A DNA stretch of 64,000 bases from Prolixibacteraceae bacterium (GCA_019163175.1 JAFLKN010000003.1:310001-374000); one strand, 5' to 3'. Positions 44,201-53,449 are shown, numbered from the stretch's first letter. The notes: generated from the sequence alone by a model not told the origin. Numbers and translations: made by a program.

Positions 44201-45214
44201 ATGTTGAAGCATAAATTCGATATTATTCCTTTTAAAGCATTCGATGGATTCGAGTGCAACCTTTGGCGATTAAAACATAACCGATCGAAACATCGCGGAC
44301 CGGTGATGCTGGTGCACGGAGCAGGCGTTCGGGCCAATATTTTCAACCCACCGAACGAAGTGAACATTTTGGATATGCTCGCCGATGCCGGCTATGATGT
44401 GTTTCTCGAAAACTGGCGGGCCAGTACTGAGTTCCGGGCCAATAAATGGGATTTGGATGTGGTTGCTAAAAACGACCATCCTGCTGCTATTCAAAAGGTA
44501 TGTGAAGTGAGTGGTTCTGCAACCTGCAAAGCAATTATTCATTGCCAGGGATCGACAAGTTTTATGATTTCCGCCGTTGAAGGTTTGGTTCCGCAGGTAA
44601 AAACAATCATTACCAATGCTGTTTCACTGCATCCGGTGGTTCCATCCTGGTCGCGGGTTAAATTGGATGTAGTTCTCGAAATTGCAGGCTTGATTACCGA
44701 TTATCTCAATCCCCGCTGGGGCGACGAGGCTCCGGATTTTCGTGCGAAGTTTTTTAAGGCATTAGTACTTGCCACTCATTTCGAAAATGATACCAAGGTC
44801 GGAAAATTTGTAAGTTTTACCTATGGAGCAGGCTTTCCGGCCCTGTGGGAGCTGGAAAACCTCAGCGATGAAACCAAAGACTGGATCCGGAACGAGTTTG
44901 GCCCAGTACCAGTACATTTTTTCCGGCACATCCGAAAAGGCGTGCACAACGGTTCATTGGTTTCTGTGGATGGTTCGAAACGCTATGCCGATTCGTTACC
45001 TGCAACCGATGCGCGGTTTGTCTTTTTTGCCGGAAAACTCAACAAGTGTTTCCTGAGTGAAAGCCAGGAGAATTCCTATGACTATTTCAACCGGATAAAA
45101 CCGGATTTCCACAAACTGCATGTGTATAATTCGTACAGTCATCTGGATATTTTTCTGGGAAAGAATGCACATCAGGATGTTTTTCCAGTAATGATTGACG
45201 AAATGAATGCCTGA
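44201..45214 (+). CDS. Alpha/beta-fold hydrolase, related to GMC-linked esterase domains
   Basis: The 337-residue protein has the alpha/beta-hydrolase pattern: oxyanion-hole region VMLVHGAGVRANIF, nucleophile S118 in HCQGSTSF (G-x-S-x-G-like, with Cys-Gln-Gly before and Thr-Ser after), and candidate H314 in YSHLDIF. ILDMLADAGYDVFLENWRAS and VSLHPVVPSWSRVKLDVVLE recall the hydrolase domain fused to the C-terminus of some actinobacterial GMC oxidoreductases, and a separate GMC gene is in this cluster. It probably cleaves an ester or thioester of a hydrophobic compound. No signal peptide. Confidence 0.87.
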   Translation: MLKHKFDIIPFKAFDGFECNLWRLKHNRSKHRGPVMLVHGAGVRANIFNPPNEVNILDMLADAGYDVFLENWRASTEFRANKWDLDVVAKNDHPAAIQKVCEVSGSATCKAIIHCQGSTSFMISAVEGLVPQVKTIITNAVSLHPVVPSWSRVKLDVVLEIAGLITDYLNPRWGDEAPDFRAKFFKALVLATHFENDTKVGKFVSFTYGAGFPALWELENLSDETKDWIRNEFGPVPVHFFRHIRKGVHNGSLVSVDGSKRYADSLPATDARFVFFAGKLNKCFLSESQENSYDYFNRIKPDFHKLHVYNSYSHLDIFLGKNAHQDVFPVMIDEMNA

Positions 45215-45344
45215 TTTTAGTTTGTAAAACTATTCCGGTGAGTTTAAAAATAGAGCAATTCAAAAAGTGGAGACCAGCGACCACTCCAAAAAACGGGGCG
45301 AATTTCCGAAAAGCCAGATGAGTTGGAGACTAAAAATTAAAATT

Positions 45345-45617
45345 ATGCCAAAGTATGTAATTGAAAGGGAAATTCCAGGTGCCGGCAATCTAACTGCCGA
45401 ACAATTGAAAGGAATTTCAAAGATTTCCTGTGATGTATTAAGCAAAATGGGTTCAGAAATACAGTGGGTTCAAAGTTATGTAACCACAGACAAAATCTAT
45501 TGCGTTTACATTGCACCAAACGAGGAAATGGTTCGTGAACACGCGAAATTGGGTGGATTCCCGGCCAATTCAGTAAACCAGGTTTCTACAATTATTGACC
45601 CAACCTCTTCCGAATGA
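45345..45617 (+). CDS. DUF4242 (SCO4226-like nickel-binding) small protein
   Basis: The 90-residue protein begins MPKYVIEREIPGAGNLTAEQL and continues IQWVQSYVTTDKIYCVYIAPNEEMVREHAKLGGFPANSV, the DUF4242 signature. The family is a ferredoxin-like fold; one member, SCO4226 of Streptomyces, was shown to bind nickel. The ATG at 45345 gives the standard start; an earlier in-frame codon at 45267 would add 26 residues without family similarity. It lies between the alpha/beta hydrolase and decarboxylase-like genes and may act as a small accessory or metal-binding protein. Confidence 0.87.
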   Translation: MPKYVIEREIPGAGNLTAEQLKGISKISCDVLSKMGSEIQWVQSYVTTDKIYCVYIAPNEEMVREHAKLGGFPANSVNQVSTIIDPTSSE

Positions 45618-45709
45618 ATTTTTCGATCAGGAAATAAAGTTAATTGATTTGACAGTCAGGAAAGATTTGCTCTTAACTGAAAATTAAGTCACTAAAACCA
45701 AAATAGAAC

Positions 45710-46597
45710 ATGTCAGTATCAAAACGAATTAAAGATTACGAAGGCCGGTATTCCATGGTTGATGGAATCACTTTTAAGTTGCCGGTAGGCGCCACCCAAT
45801 CGCCCGCGATTATGGCTGGGTTTTTATGCGATTACGAAAAAGCCAAAGCCATTTTACCCGGAAACGAATTGCATCCGGTAAAGGCTTTTGGGAAAGCTGT
45901 TTTTATGGTTACAGTGATTGACTATCGGGTTACGACCATTGGCAAATACATCGAATACAGCATTGCACTGGCTGTGACAAGAGGCCGCAAGCCAGCTCCG
46001 CCTTTGCTTCCGGCCATGCTGATGAAAACTTTCAAAACCGGTCAATTTATTTTGGATCTTCCGGTAAGTTCCGAAGTTTCGGTAAAAGGCGGAAAGGGAA
46101 TCTGGGGGATGCCCAAACACAAAGCAAACCTCGATTTTATTATTACCGACAATCAGGTCAGTTCGCAGTACGAAAAAGACGGTCAGTTTGCTTTCCGGAT
46201 TGAAATTGACAAACCGCAAAAGACCAATTTTCCGATCAATCTGAGTGCAATCAACTACAGTCATTTCCGGAATATGTTGATGGCCTCGTACATTCATTTT
46301 AAATCGAAAGCCGGAATCCGGTTCGGGAAAAGTGCCACCGGACGATTGTTTATTGGCGATCATCCACGAACCAAATTTTTGAAAGATCTGCAAATTGAGA
46401 GCAAACCATTTTTCACGATGTTCATGCCAGAAACCACCGGCATTCTCGACGATCATTTCGAATGCTGGTTCATGACGTACGAAAACAAGCCTGAAAAAGT
46501 CACTCCTGAAGGATATGAAAGCGTGTTCAATCTGGGACTCAATGAAGATTGGCTCGATGCGCCATCTATTACCGATTACGAAAAATTCAAAATCTAA
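45710..46597 (+). CDS. Acetoacetate decarboxylase-family protein
   Basis: This 295-residue protein shows the ADC fold, in which a lysine forms a Schiff base with a beta-keto acid: PPLLPAMLMKTFKTGQFILDLPVSSEVSVKGGKGIWGMPKHKANLDF holds candidate lysines, with GMPKHKA corresponding to the GyPKk region. The end (FETMF-like FFTMFMPETTGILDDHFECWFMTYENKP) is also family-like. Members include decarboxylases, hydratases and aldolases, so the reaction is uncertain. It begins the tightly packed part of the cluster: the next gene starts 12 bp after its stop. Confidence 0.83.
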   Translation: MSVSKRIKDYEGRYSMVDGITFKLPVGATQSPAIMAGFLCDYEKAKAILPGNELHPVKAFGKAVFMVTVIDYRVTTIGKYIEYSIALAVTRGRKPAPPLLPAMLMKTFKTGQFILDLPVSSEVSVKGGKGIWGMPKHKANLDFIITDNQVSSQYEKDGQFAFRIEIDKPQKTNFPINLSAINYSHFRNMLMASYIHFKSKAGIRFGKSATGRLFIGDHPRTKFLKDLQIESKPFFTMFMPETTGILDDHFECWFMTYENKPEKVTPEGYESVFNLGLNEDWLDAPSITDYEKFKI

Positions 46598-46609
46598 AAC
46601 TACCTCACT

Positions 46610-47089
46610 ATGAAACTTAAACAGACTCTACTCGACATCAATAACGCGTACATCTTTTTTTGCTCATCCATTTACCTTGGTATGTTCTGGACACTTCACT
46701 TTTTCTTTTTCCCGAACTACCCGACCAAGCTGAATGTGAGCAATTATTACGATGCGATTATTCCGCAAACCGATACGGCCACGAAGTTTTTCTTCATCTC
46801 TATCCCGATCATGGCGGTTGCTTTGGTAATCATGCTGATTACGGAATGGAAAACCAGATTCCGCTGGATTCCGCTGGCATGGATTCCGGGCCTGCTTGTT
46901 CCGGTGGTGACTCAGCAAAAGTTTATTGAAGATATCAACGACCAGTTTAAGGCTGGTGTAACTGATCAGGCTGTCCTTCAGGAATTACTGAAAGACTGGA
47001 TGTTTTTCAATGATGTGCGTTTTTATATCCTTGCCCTAATGTGGGGCATTACCATGTATTATTTTATTGCCAAAGGGCGTAATGCATAA
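46610..47089 (+). CDS. Small four-helix membrane protein A
   Basis: The 159-residue protein has helices at about 14-33 (FFCSSIYLGMFWTLHFFFFP), 60-77 (FFFISIPIMAVALVIMLI), 85-100 and 138-153. The plan recalls DUF1772-type membrane proteins, some of which are oxygenase- or redox-linked, but sequence similarity is weak. It lies 12 bp after the decarboxylase-like gene and 3 bp before the next membrane gene, so translation is coupled. Confidence 0.72.
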   Translation: MKLKQTLLDINNAYIFFCSSIYLGMFWTLHFFFFPNYPTKLNVSNYYDAIIPQTDTATKFFFISIPIMAVALVIMLITEWKTRFRWIPLAWIPGLLVPVVTQQKFIEDINDQFKAGVTDQAVLQELLKDWMFFNDVRFYILALMWGITMYYFIAKGRNA

Positions 47090-47092
47090 CCC

Positions 47093-47479
47093 ATGAAAAA
47101 ACTGATCCGCCTCGTGATTTTACTGATTTCCGTGGCCACTTTGTTTTCCGGCGCCATGCAGGCCATAGCTCCTTCGTTTGTTCTCAATTTTATTGGGGCA
47201 CAAATTGACCCGACAACCAAACAGCTATTTGCCACCATTGGCATGTTCATGTTTCTGTTTGGTGCCATGATGATTCATGCCATGTACAACGAAGAAAACA
47301 ATCGGGTGGTTGTAATCTGGTCAGGGTTACAAAAGTTAGGCGCTTCGGCTGCCGTTTTCATCGGCATTTCTCAGGATGTATTTGTCCCGCTTGCTGCCGG
47401 AGTTGCAGTGTTCGATTTATTGTCGGCACTCCTGTTTTTCTATTATTTAAAAACGCTTAAAAGCGATGCAATTGGTTAA
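47093..47479 (+). CDS. Small four-helix membrane protein B
   Basis: The 128-residue protein consists almost entirely of four hydrophobic helices (LVILLISVATLFSGAMQAI; LFATIGMFMFLFGAMMI; LGASAAVFIGISQDVF; GVAVFDLLSALLFFYYL) with short loops, a common layout for small quinone-site or scaffold-like membrane proteins. No enzyme motif is seen. It starts 3 bp after membrane protein A and overlaps the next gene by 14 bp. Confidence 0.74.
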   Translation: MKKLIRLVILLISVATLFSGAMQAIAPSFVLNFIGAQIDPTTKQLFATIGMFMFLFGAMMIHAMYNEENNRVVVIWSGLQKLGASAAVFIGISQDVFVPLAAGVAVFDLLSALLFFYYLKTLKSDAIG

Positions 47480-47885
47480 TTACTTTTTCTATTATTTCTA
47501 TGTCGGGTTGCTAATTGTTGCCGGTTTCTGGGGCGCTTTTATCAATCCCGAATTTGATTTCGGCTTGCTCTTTAATTTGGATACTGACACTTTAACCGAC
47601 CATCAACGAATCAACGTATTGAGCCAGTACCGGTTTCTAAGAGCTATTGAATTGGGTTTTGGCACTTTTGCCATCCTGTTTGTGAGGAACATTTTCAGTA
47701 AAAAGAAATTCAACCGGTTATTCATTTTCATCATGAGTGCTGGAGTTCTTTCAAGAATAGTTTCAATTGTAATGGATGGAAATCCGAATTGGCTGATGCT
47801 TTTCTTCCTTGGTTTTGAATTGGTAGGAGTGTTGGTCATTATTTTTTATTCACGAAAACTGGTTATTCAAAATGTCATTGCCTAA
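47466..47885 (+). CDS. Small four-helix membrane protein C (DUF4345-like)
   Basis: The 139-residue protein has four helices with a conserved-looking loop RFLRAIELGFGTFAILFVRNIFSKKKFNRLF, similar to DUF4345 proteins. It overlaps membrane protein B by 14 bp and the patatin gene by 14 bp. Three small membrane proteins in a row, each coupled to the next, suggest one hetero-oligomeric membrane assembly that could hold the lipid-active enzymes encoded around it. Confidence 0.74.
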   Translation: MQLVNYFFYYFYVGLLIVAGFWGAFINPEFDFGLLFNLDTDTLTDHQRINVLSQYRFLRAIELGFGTFAILFVRNIFSKKKFNRLFIFIMSAGVLSRIVSIVMDGNPNWLMLFFLGFELVGVLVIIFYSRKLVIQNVIA

Positions 47886-49287
47886 AAGTATTATCGCTGA
47901 AGTTAACTCAGCCGGAATCAAACGATCGCTGATTCTGGCTGGTGGAGGCGCGCGGCTTGCATATCAGGCGGGCGTTATCAAAGCGCTTGAGGAAGATGGA
48001 TTAAACTTCAGTCATTTCGATGGCACTTCAGGTGGAATTTTTAATACCGCCATGTTGTGCTCAGGAATTGAAGCCAAAGACATGGGCACACGCTGGCGGA
48101 AGGTCAATGTGATGAACTTTTCGTCGCTGCTGCCTTTTAAAAGCTATTTCTCGAAAAATACATTTGCAGCCTTTGGCGATGCCGATGGAATGATAAACAA
48201 AGTATATCCTACTCTTGGAATTGATGTGGCAAAGATGAATGCCAACACTTCGATTGATGCCACTTTTAACGTTTGCAATTTCTCGAAGAAAACGGTTGAG
48301 GTTTTCTCAAACCAAAATGTGACTCTTCAGCATTTGGTAGCAGGAATGTCGCTGCCCATTTTTATGCCAGCACTGAAAATAAACGGAGATTGGTATACCG
48401 ATGCCGTTTGGATTAAAGACGCCAACATCACCGAAGCACTGAAACGAAACGTGAAAGAGATTTGGTTGGTTTGGGCTATCGGCAACTCGCACGAATATTT
48501 AAACGGCACTTTCAACCAGTATGTGCACATGATTGAAATAAGCGCCAATGGCGGATTGCTGCTCGAACTTGAACTAATTGAGAAACTTAACAGCGAAAAA
48601 TCGGAGGCTGATAAAACGATTCTGCACGTCATTAAGCCTGAATTTCCATTGCCACTCGATCCGGATATGATGTTCAACAAAATTAATGCTGACGAACTGA
48701 TTAACCGGGGTTATGCTGATGCAAAAAGTTATCTGCAAACCAAGCCTGAGCAGGGAGTTGCACCCGATTACCAGGCCTCACTGATGAAAGAACCCGGTGC
48801 AGCTTTGATTTTTCGATCCTTATTCTCCGGAAAAATTGAATGGAAACAGCAACCAACAACCTTTTCCATAAACGTAAATTTCAATTTCAGAACTATTTCC
48901 AACGAATTGGTTTTACGCGCCTTTGCATCCGTTTCTTTCGGGAACAGCGAATGCCGAATTTCAACCTACAACAATCAAGTGATGATCAATCAAAACGAAC
49001 ATACTTTAACATTTGAATGCGATTTTGTTTTTGAAGATCAAATCCAGCATTTGCATGCCCAACTCGATTTGATCAGTCCGTATGATTTATTGCTCGGTCT
49101 GGAATTTAAAAAGGCCCGATGCATTATTTCTGGTAAAAATTTGCAGAAACCCATTTCAGCAGTGCTAAAGCAAAACGCATGGATCCGGATTAAAAATGTT
49201 CCGTTCATTCATGTGAGCAGCAGCAATGGGTTGGTAGGCAAATGGAAAGAAAAATTCAGGATTTTGAAGGAAGTTTATGGGAAATAA
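47872..49287 (+). CDS. Patatin-like phospholipase with extra C-terminal domain
   Basis: Patatins hydrolyse acyl esters of phospholipids with a Ser-Asp dyad. The 471-residue protein has the glycine-rich oxyanion loop LILAGGGARLAYQAGV, nucleophile S53 in GTSGG and D177 in YTDAVW, all in order. Residues about 300-471 form a separate beta-rich domain (TFSINVNFNFRTISNELVLRAFASVSF; LLLGLEFKKARCIISGKN) that appears to resemble the C-terminal domain of the GMC oxidoreductase in this cluster. No signal peptide. It overlaps the genes on both sides (14 and 11 bp). A lipid hydrolase tightly linked to an oxidase supports a lipid pathway. Confidence 0.9.
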   Translation: MSLPKSIIAEVNSAGIKRSLILAGGGARLAYQAGVIKALEEDGLNFSHFDGTSGGIFNTAMLCSGIEAKDMGTRWRKVNVMNFSSLLPFKSYFSKNTFAAFGDADGMINKVYPTLGIDVAKMNANTSIDATFNVCNFSKKTVEVFSNQNVTLQHLVAGMSLPIFMPALKINGDWYTDAVWIKDANITEALKRNVKEIWLVWAIGNSHEYLNGTFNQYVHMIEISANGGLLLELELIEKLNSEKSEADKTILHVIKPEFPLPLDPDMMFNKINADELINRGYADAKSYLQTKPEQGVAPDYQASLMKEPGAALIFRSLFSGKIEWKQQPTTFSINVNFNFRTISNELVLRAFASVSFGNSECRISTYNNQVMINQNEHTLTFECDFVFEDQIQHLHAQLDLISPYDLLLGLEFKKARCIISGKNLQKPISAVLKQNAWIRIKNVPFIHVSSSNGLVGKWKEKFRILKEVYGK

Positions 49288-51076
49288 TAAAAATATGAGC
49301 TCTACTAAAAAATACATTCAGCCCAAAATGGTGAACTGGTACGATACCAAACAGTTGGCATCTACCGGATTGCGATCGGTCATTTCGGGCCAATTCGGGC
49401 ATTATGCTGATAAACGCGAATTGCAGGCTGCACTGCGACCTCATGTTGAAGCCATCAATTTTGGTGATGAACCGGAGATTTGGATCGATTACGTTTCGGA
49501 TACCGGCGATGGGTTCAACTCCACTTTTTCGATTGCCAAACTGGTTTCGGAGCAAAAGCTTAAACTCGCTTTAAAAAATGAGTTTGCAGCTGGACGAGAA
49601 GTAGAAACACAGGGTGGGAAGATCATCATTTTCGGTGGTGATCAGGTTTACCCTACTCCGGAAATGGTTGAATACGAAAACCGCTTTAAAATTCCTTTCG
49701 GGACTGCAAATCCATACAATGAATCGACTCCGGAAAACGCACGACCAAGAATGTTCGCCATTCCGGGAAATCACGACTGGTACGACGGATTAGGCAATTT
49801 CATCAGCCTTTTTTGCCAGAAGCGGCGGATAGGCAACTGGCAAACGGTTCAGGAGCGAAGCTATTTTGCCATTCAACTGCCACACAATTACTGGATTTTT
49901 GGCATCGATGTGCAATTAAACTCGGATATCGATCAGCCGCAAAAGGAGTATTTTCAGAAAATCGCCATCGACAAAATGAAAGACGGAGACAAGGTTATTC
50001 TTTGTACCGCCGAGCCTGCTTGGGTTTATTACCAGATGTACAACAACAACGAATCGTACAAACGCCTGAAATATTTCGAATCGCTTTACATCACCGATGA
50101 TGCCTACCAACTGATTGGCAAAAAGTTCAAACTGGTGACTACCATTACCGGCGACCTGCACCACTATTCGCATTACGAAGAGCAAAAAGAGGGCTATATC
50201 AATCACCTCATCACCGCCGGAGGTGGAGGCGCATTTCTTCATCCGACTCATCTCTTGCCCGATAAATTAACCAAGCAGTCGGATGTAAATTATTCATTTC
50301 AGAACAGCAAATCAACCGGTGAACCCGAACTGAAAGCTGCGTTCCCATCGAAAAAAGACTCCCGAAATCTGGCATTCTGGAACTTTGCATTTCCCTGGTT
50401 CAACAAGCAGTTTGTAATGTTTCTTTCGGCAGTGGAATTGCTGCTAACCTGGATGTTGCAGGGAACAACATATTACGATAAGAGCGGAACTTTTGTGGAG
50501 CAACTGGCAAAAATCGATGGGTTTGGTTCTTCATTCAGGTTTATTTTCAGCACCCTTCTGAATAACCCGCTTTTCATTTTAATTAGCATCGTCCTGATTT
50601 TCGGATGTATGGTTTTTACCGACACCAAACGCATCAAACGTTTAAACTTGTTTGTGGGCTTGCCACACGGCCTCATTCAATGGCTCAACCTGATGCTTTG
50701 GCTGATCATTTTTTCGCAGGCTTTTCACCCTTTATTTCCTGAAAGTCAGCAAACGTTATTCGTTATTTCGAGCACAATTGCTGCTGCGATTGCCGGAGGA
50801 ATTTCAGGAGCATTTATCTTCGGAATTTACCTTTGGATTGGTATCTATGTCCTGAACGTCCATCTGGACGAAGGCTTCTCTTCCATAGCCCATCAGCATT
50901 ACAAAAATTTTCTGCGCCTCCACATAACCAAAGACCAGTTGACCATTTATCCGGTTGGAGTTGACCGGGTAACCACCCACTGGAAACAATCCGGAGAAGG
51001 AGAAACCCTGAAATTTGAAGGACCGCTTCCGGAATGCCATTTAATTGAATCGCCAATAATCATTAAAAACACATAA
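49277..51076 (+). CDS. Metallophosphoesterase with C-terminal membrane helices
   Basis: The 599-residue protein has a calcineurin-like phosphoesterase domain (about 65-330): YVSDTGDGFNST, IIFGGDQVYPT (D122), PGNHDWYDG (N165-H166-D167) and ITGDLHHYSHYE, with metal-binding His/Asp residues present. An insert between the GD and GNHD motifs gives extra length. Residues about 375-530 contain four to five membrane helices, and the last 70 residues are soluble again. It could remove phosphate or a nucleotide from a lipid-like substrate at the membrane. It overlaps the patatin gene by 11 bp, and GMC starts 1 bp after its stop. Confidence 0.88.
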   Translation: MGNNKNMSSTKKYIQPKMVNWYDTKQLASTGLRSVISGQFGHYADKRELQAALRPHVEAINFGDEPEIWIDYVSDTGDGFNSTFSIAKLVSEQKLKLALKNEFAAGREVETQGGKIIIFGGDQVYPTPEMVEYENRFKIPFGTANPYNESTPENARPRMFAIPGNHDWYDGLGNFISLFCQKRRIGNWQTVQERSYFAIQLPHNYWIFGIDVQLNSDIDQPQKEYFQKIAIDKMKDGDKVILCTAEPAWVYYQMYNNNESYKRLKYFESLYITDDAYQLIGKKFKLVTTITGDLHHYSHYEEQKEGYINHLITAGGGGAFLHPTHLLPDKLTKQSDVNYSFQNSKSTGEPELKAAFPSKKDSRNLAFWNFAFPWFNKQFVMFLSAVELLLTWMLQGTTYYDKSGTFVEQLAKIDGFGSSFRFIFSTLLNNPLFILISIVLIFGCMVFTDTKRIKRLNLFVGLPHGLIQWLNLMLWLIIFSQAFHPLFPESQQTLFVISSTIAAAIAGGISGAFIFGIYLWIGIYVLNVHLDEGFSSIAHQHYKNFLRLHITKDQLTIYPVGVDRVTTHWKQSGEGETLKFEGPLPECHLIESPIIIKNT

Positions 51077-51077
51077 C

Positions 51078-53414
51078 ATGAAACGATTATCAAAACCAAT
51101 TACCGCGCTAAAATCGCATTACGATTATCTCATTGTCGGATCAGGATACGGCGGAAGCATCGCAGCTTCGCGCCTTTCGCGTGCCGGATTGCAAGTTTGT
51201 CTTCTGGAAAAAGGCAAGGAATTTCAACCGGGCGAATATCCCTGGGACTTGGACGATGCCGCCAAAGAAATGCAGGTGAATACCGACAAAAAACACATTG
51301 GCAGCAAAACCGGACTGTACGAATTTTATATGGGCAAAGAAATGACGGTTTTTAAAGGCTGCGGATTGGGCGGCACGTCAAACGTAAACGCCAATGTTTC
51401 CATCGAGCCTGAACCTCGTGTTTTCGAAGATGTTCGTTGGCCGGCAGCTATCCGGAATGAAATGCAAACCTTGAAAGACGGCTTCGACAAAGCACGAAAA
51501 ATGCTGAAGCCAAGTCCTTATCCTGAAGGAAAACCAGGCTTTCCGGAGCTGGCTAAAACAAAAGGAATGAAAACTTCGGCAGCAGCGATGAAGGAAGAAT
51601 TCAGATATCTGGACATCAATGTGAATTTCGAATACGATAATCAGCCAAACCATGTGGGCGTGGACCAGAAGAAATGCAACAACTGCGGCGATTGTGTTAC
51701 CGGTTGCAACCATCATGCAAAAAATACACTCATCATGAATTACCTGCCCGATGCGGTAAATCACGGAGCCGAAATTTTCTGTGAAACCGGCGTGCAATAC
51801 ATCGAGCGAAAAGACGGTAAATGGCTGGTTTACTTTTACCTGTACAATGTAGGTCGCGAAAAGTTTGACGCGCCACCACTTTGCATCACTGCCGATCATG
51901 TGATTTTATCGGCAGGCGCTTTGGGCAGCACCGAAATACTGCTACGATCAAAAGCAAAAGGACTGAATATATCTTCTGCATTGGGAAAACATTTCACCGG
52001 AAATGGTGATGTGCTTGGTTTTGGCTACAACAATGATGTTAAAGTAAATGGTATCGGTTTAGGAAAACATTTTGACGATGAGGACAAAGAACCAGTTGGG
52101 CCGTGCATCACGTCCATTATTGACATGCGCAACCGGGAGGTACTCGACGAAGGAATGACTCTGGAAGAAGGTAGTATTCCTGCACCGATCGCGCCATTAC
52201 TGACTTCAGCGTTTATTTCACTTTCCAGATTGATGGGCAACGACACCGATAATGGACATCAGGATTGGGTAACCGAGAAAAAACGGGAAGCACTGAGTTT
52301 GCTGAAAGGCCCCTATCGCGGCGCATTAAACAACACGCAGGTTTATTTGGTGATGACCCATGATGATGGAAATGGCTCGATGCATCTGGATAACGACCGT
52401 TTGGAAATTAGCTGGCCCGATGTGGGTAAACAGGGCATCTTCAAAAAAGTAAACGGTAAGCTTCAGGAAGCCACCAAAGCGCTTGGCGGAACCTATTTGC
52501 CCAATCCGCAATGGAATAAGCAGATGGATTACGACATGGTAACCGTTCATCCGTTGGGCGGTTGCGTGATGGGCGATGATGCCACAACCAGTGTAACCAA
52601 TCATTTAGGGCAGGTGTACAGTAATACCTCCGGAACCGATTTGCACGAGGGTCTGTATGTGATGGACGGCGCCATTATTCCGCGTCCGCTAGGGACAAAT
52701 CCGTTGTTGACGATTTCCGCTTTGGCCGAGAGAAACAGCAAACTTATCGTTGAAGCCAATCAGAAAACACTGAGCTACGATTTTAAGCCGGTAGCCAAAT
52801 CACCGCTAAAAGAGAACGAAGCAGGAGTTTCATTCACCGAAACCATGCGCGGATTCATTTCGTTCGATGAAAAATCGGACTACAAAAAAGGATACGATCT
52901 GGGGCAAAAGAGTAATTCACTGTTCGATTTTACCCTGACCATACAATCGCAAGACGTAGAAGCCTTTGATAAAGATAGCAGTCACAAAGCTGAATTGATT
53001 GGAACAGTGAACTGCCCAGCCTTATCAGAATACCCAATTACCGCCATAGACGGCGTGTTCAATCTGTTTGTAAAAGACGATACCGCCGGAAAAGTAAAGC
53101 TGATGAAATACGGAATGAAGCTGAATACATGCGAAGGCGCGAATTTCTACTTCTATGGATTTAAAGAAATTAAAGATGACAAAGGGTTCGACATGTGGAG
53201 CGACACTACCACTCTTTTTATAACCGTGTTTGATGGCGATGATGATCAAAGTCCGGTAAAAGGGAAGGGAATTCTGAAAATTGAAATGGGAGACTTTATC
53301 AAGCAACTGCAAACGATGAAAGCAATTCATGCAGATAACACCAAAGAATCACTAACCTCTGTTTCCAAATTCGGGAAGCTGTTTGCCGGCGAAGTCTGGG
53401 AAACCTATTTTTAA
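51078..53414 (+). CDS. GMC-family FAD oxidoreductase with CxxCxxCxxxC insert
   Basis: The 778-residue protein has the GMC (cholesterol/alcohol oxidase) fold: FAD-binding YLIVGSGYGGSIAASRLSR (G21, G23, G26), the C-terminal HPLGGCVMGDD with H491, and N541 in GTNPLLTISALAER. Residues 200-210 contain four cysteines, CNNCGDCVTGC, spaced like an iron-sulphur or zinc site, in the middle of the FAD domain; this motif occurs in a subset of cholesterol-oxidase-like GMC proteins. After residue 570 comes an extra domain of about 200 residues starting VSFTETMRGFISF. No signal peptide. It should oxidise an alcohol to a ketone or aldehyde; sterols or terpenoid alcohols are possible, unproved substrates. Confidence 0.92.
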   Translation: MKRLSKPITALKSHYDYLIVGSGYGGSIAASRLSRAGLQVCLLEKGKEFQPGEYPWDLDDAAKEMQVNTDKKHIGSKTGLYEFYMGKEMTVFKGCGLGGTSNVNANVSIEPEPRVFEDVRWPAAIRNEMQTLKDGFDKARKMLKPSPYPEGKPGFPELAKTKGMKTSAAAMKEEFRYLDINVNFEYDNQPNHVGVDQKKCNNCGDCVTGCNHHAKNTLIMNYLPDAVNHGAEIFCETGVQYIERKDGKWLVYFYLYNVGREKFDAPPLCITADHVILSAGALGSTEILLRSKAKGLNISSALGKHFTGNGDVLGFGYNNDVKVNGIGLGKHFDDEDKEPVGPCITSIIDMRNREVLDEGMTLEEGSIPAPIAPLLTSAFISLSRLMGNDTDNGHQDWVTEKKREALSLLKGPYRGALNNTQVYLVMTHDDGNGSMHLDNDRLEISWPDVGKQGIFKKVNGKLQEATKALGGTYLPNPQWNKQMDYDMVTVHPLGGCVMGDDATTSVTNHLGQVYSNTSGTDLHEGLYVMDGAIIPRPLGTNPLLTISALAERNSKLIVEANQKTLSYDFKPVAKSPLKENEAGVSFTETMRGFISFDEKSDYKKGYDLGQKSNSLFDFTLTIQSQDVEAFDKDSSHKAELIGTVNCPALSEYPITAIDGVFNLFVKDDTAGKVKLMKYGMKLNTCEGANFYFYGFKEIKDDKGFDMWSDTTTLFITVFDGDDDQSPVKGKGILKIEMGDFIKQLQTMKAIHADNTKESLTSVSKFGKLFAGEVWETYF

Positions 53415-53449
53415 GAAGATCGTAGCATAAATACATTAAAATCAGAGTT

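Noticed and set aside
45854-46456. 200-codon open frame antisense to the decarboxylase-like gene
   Set aside because: It mirrors the codons of a well-supported gene and shows no domain, start context or signal of its own.
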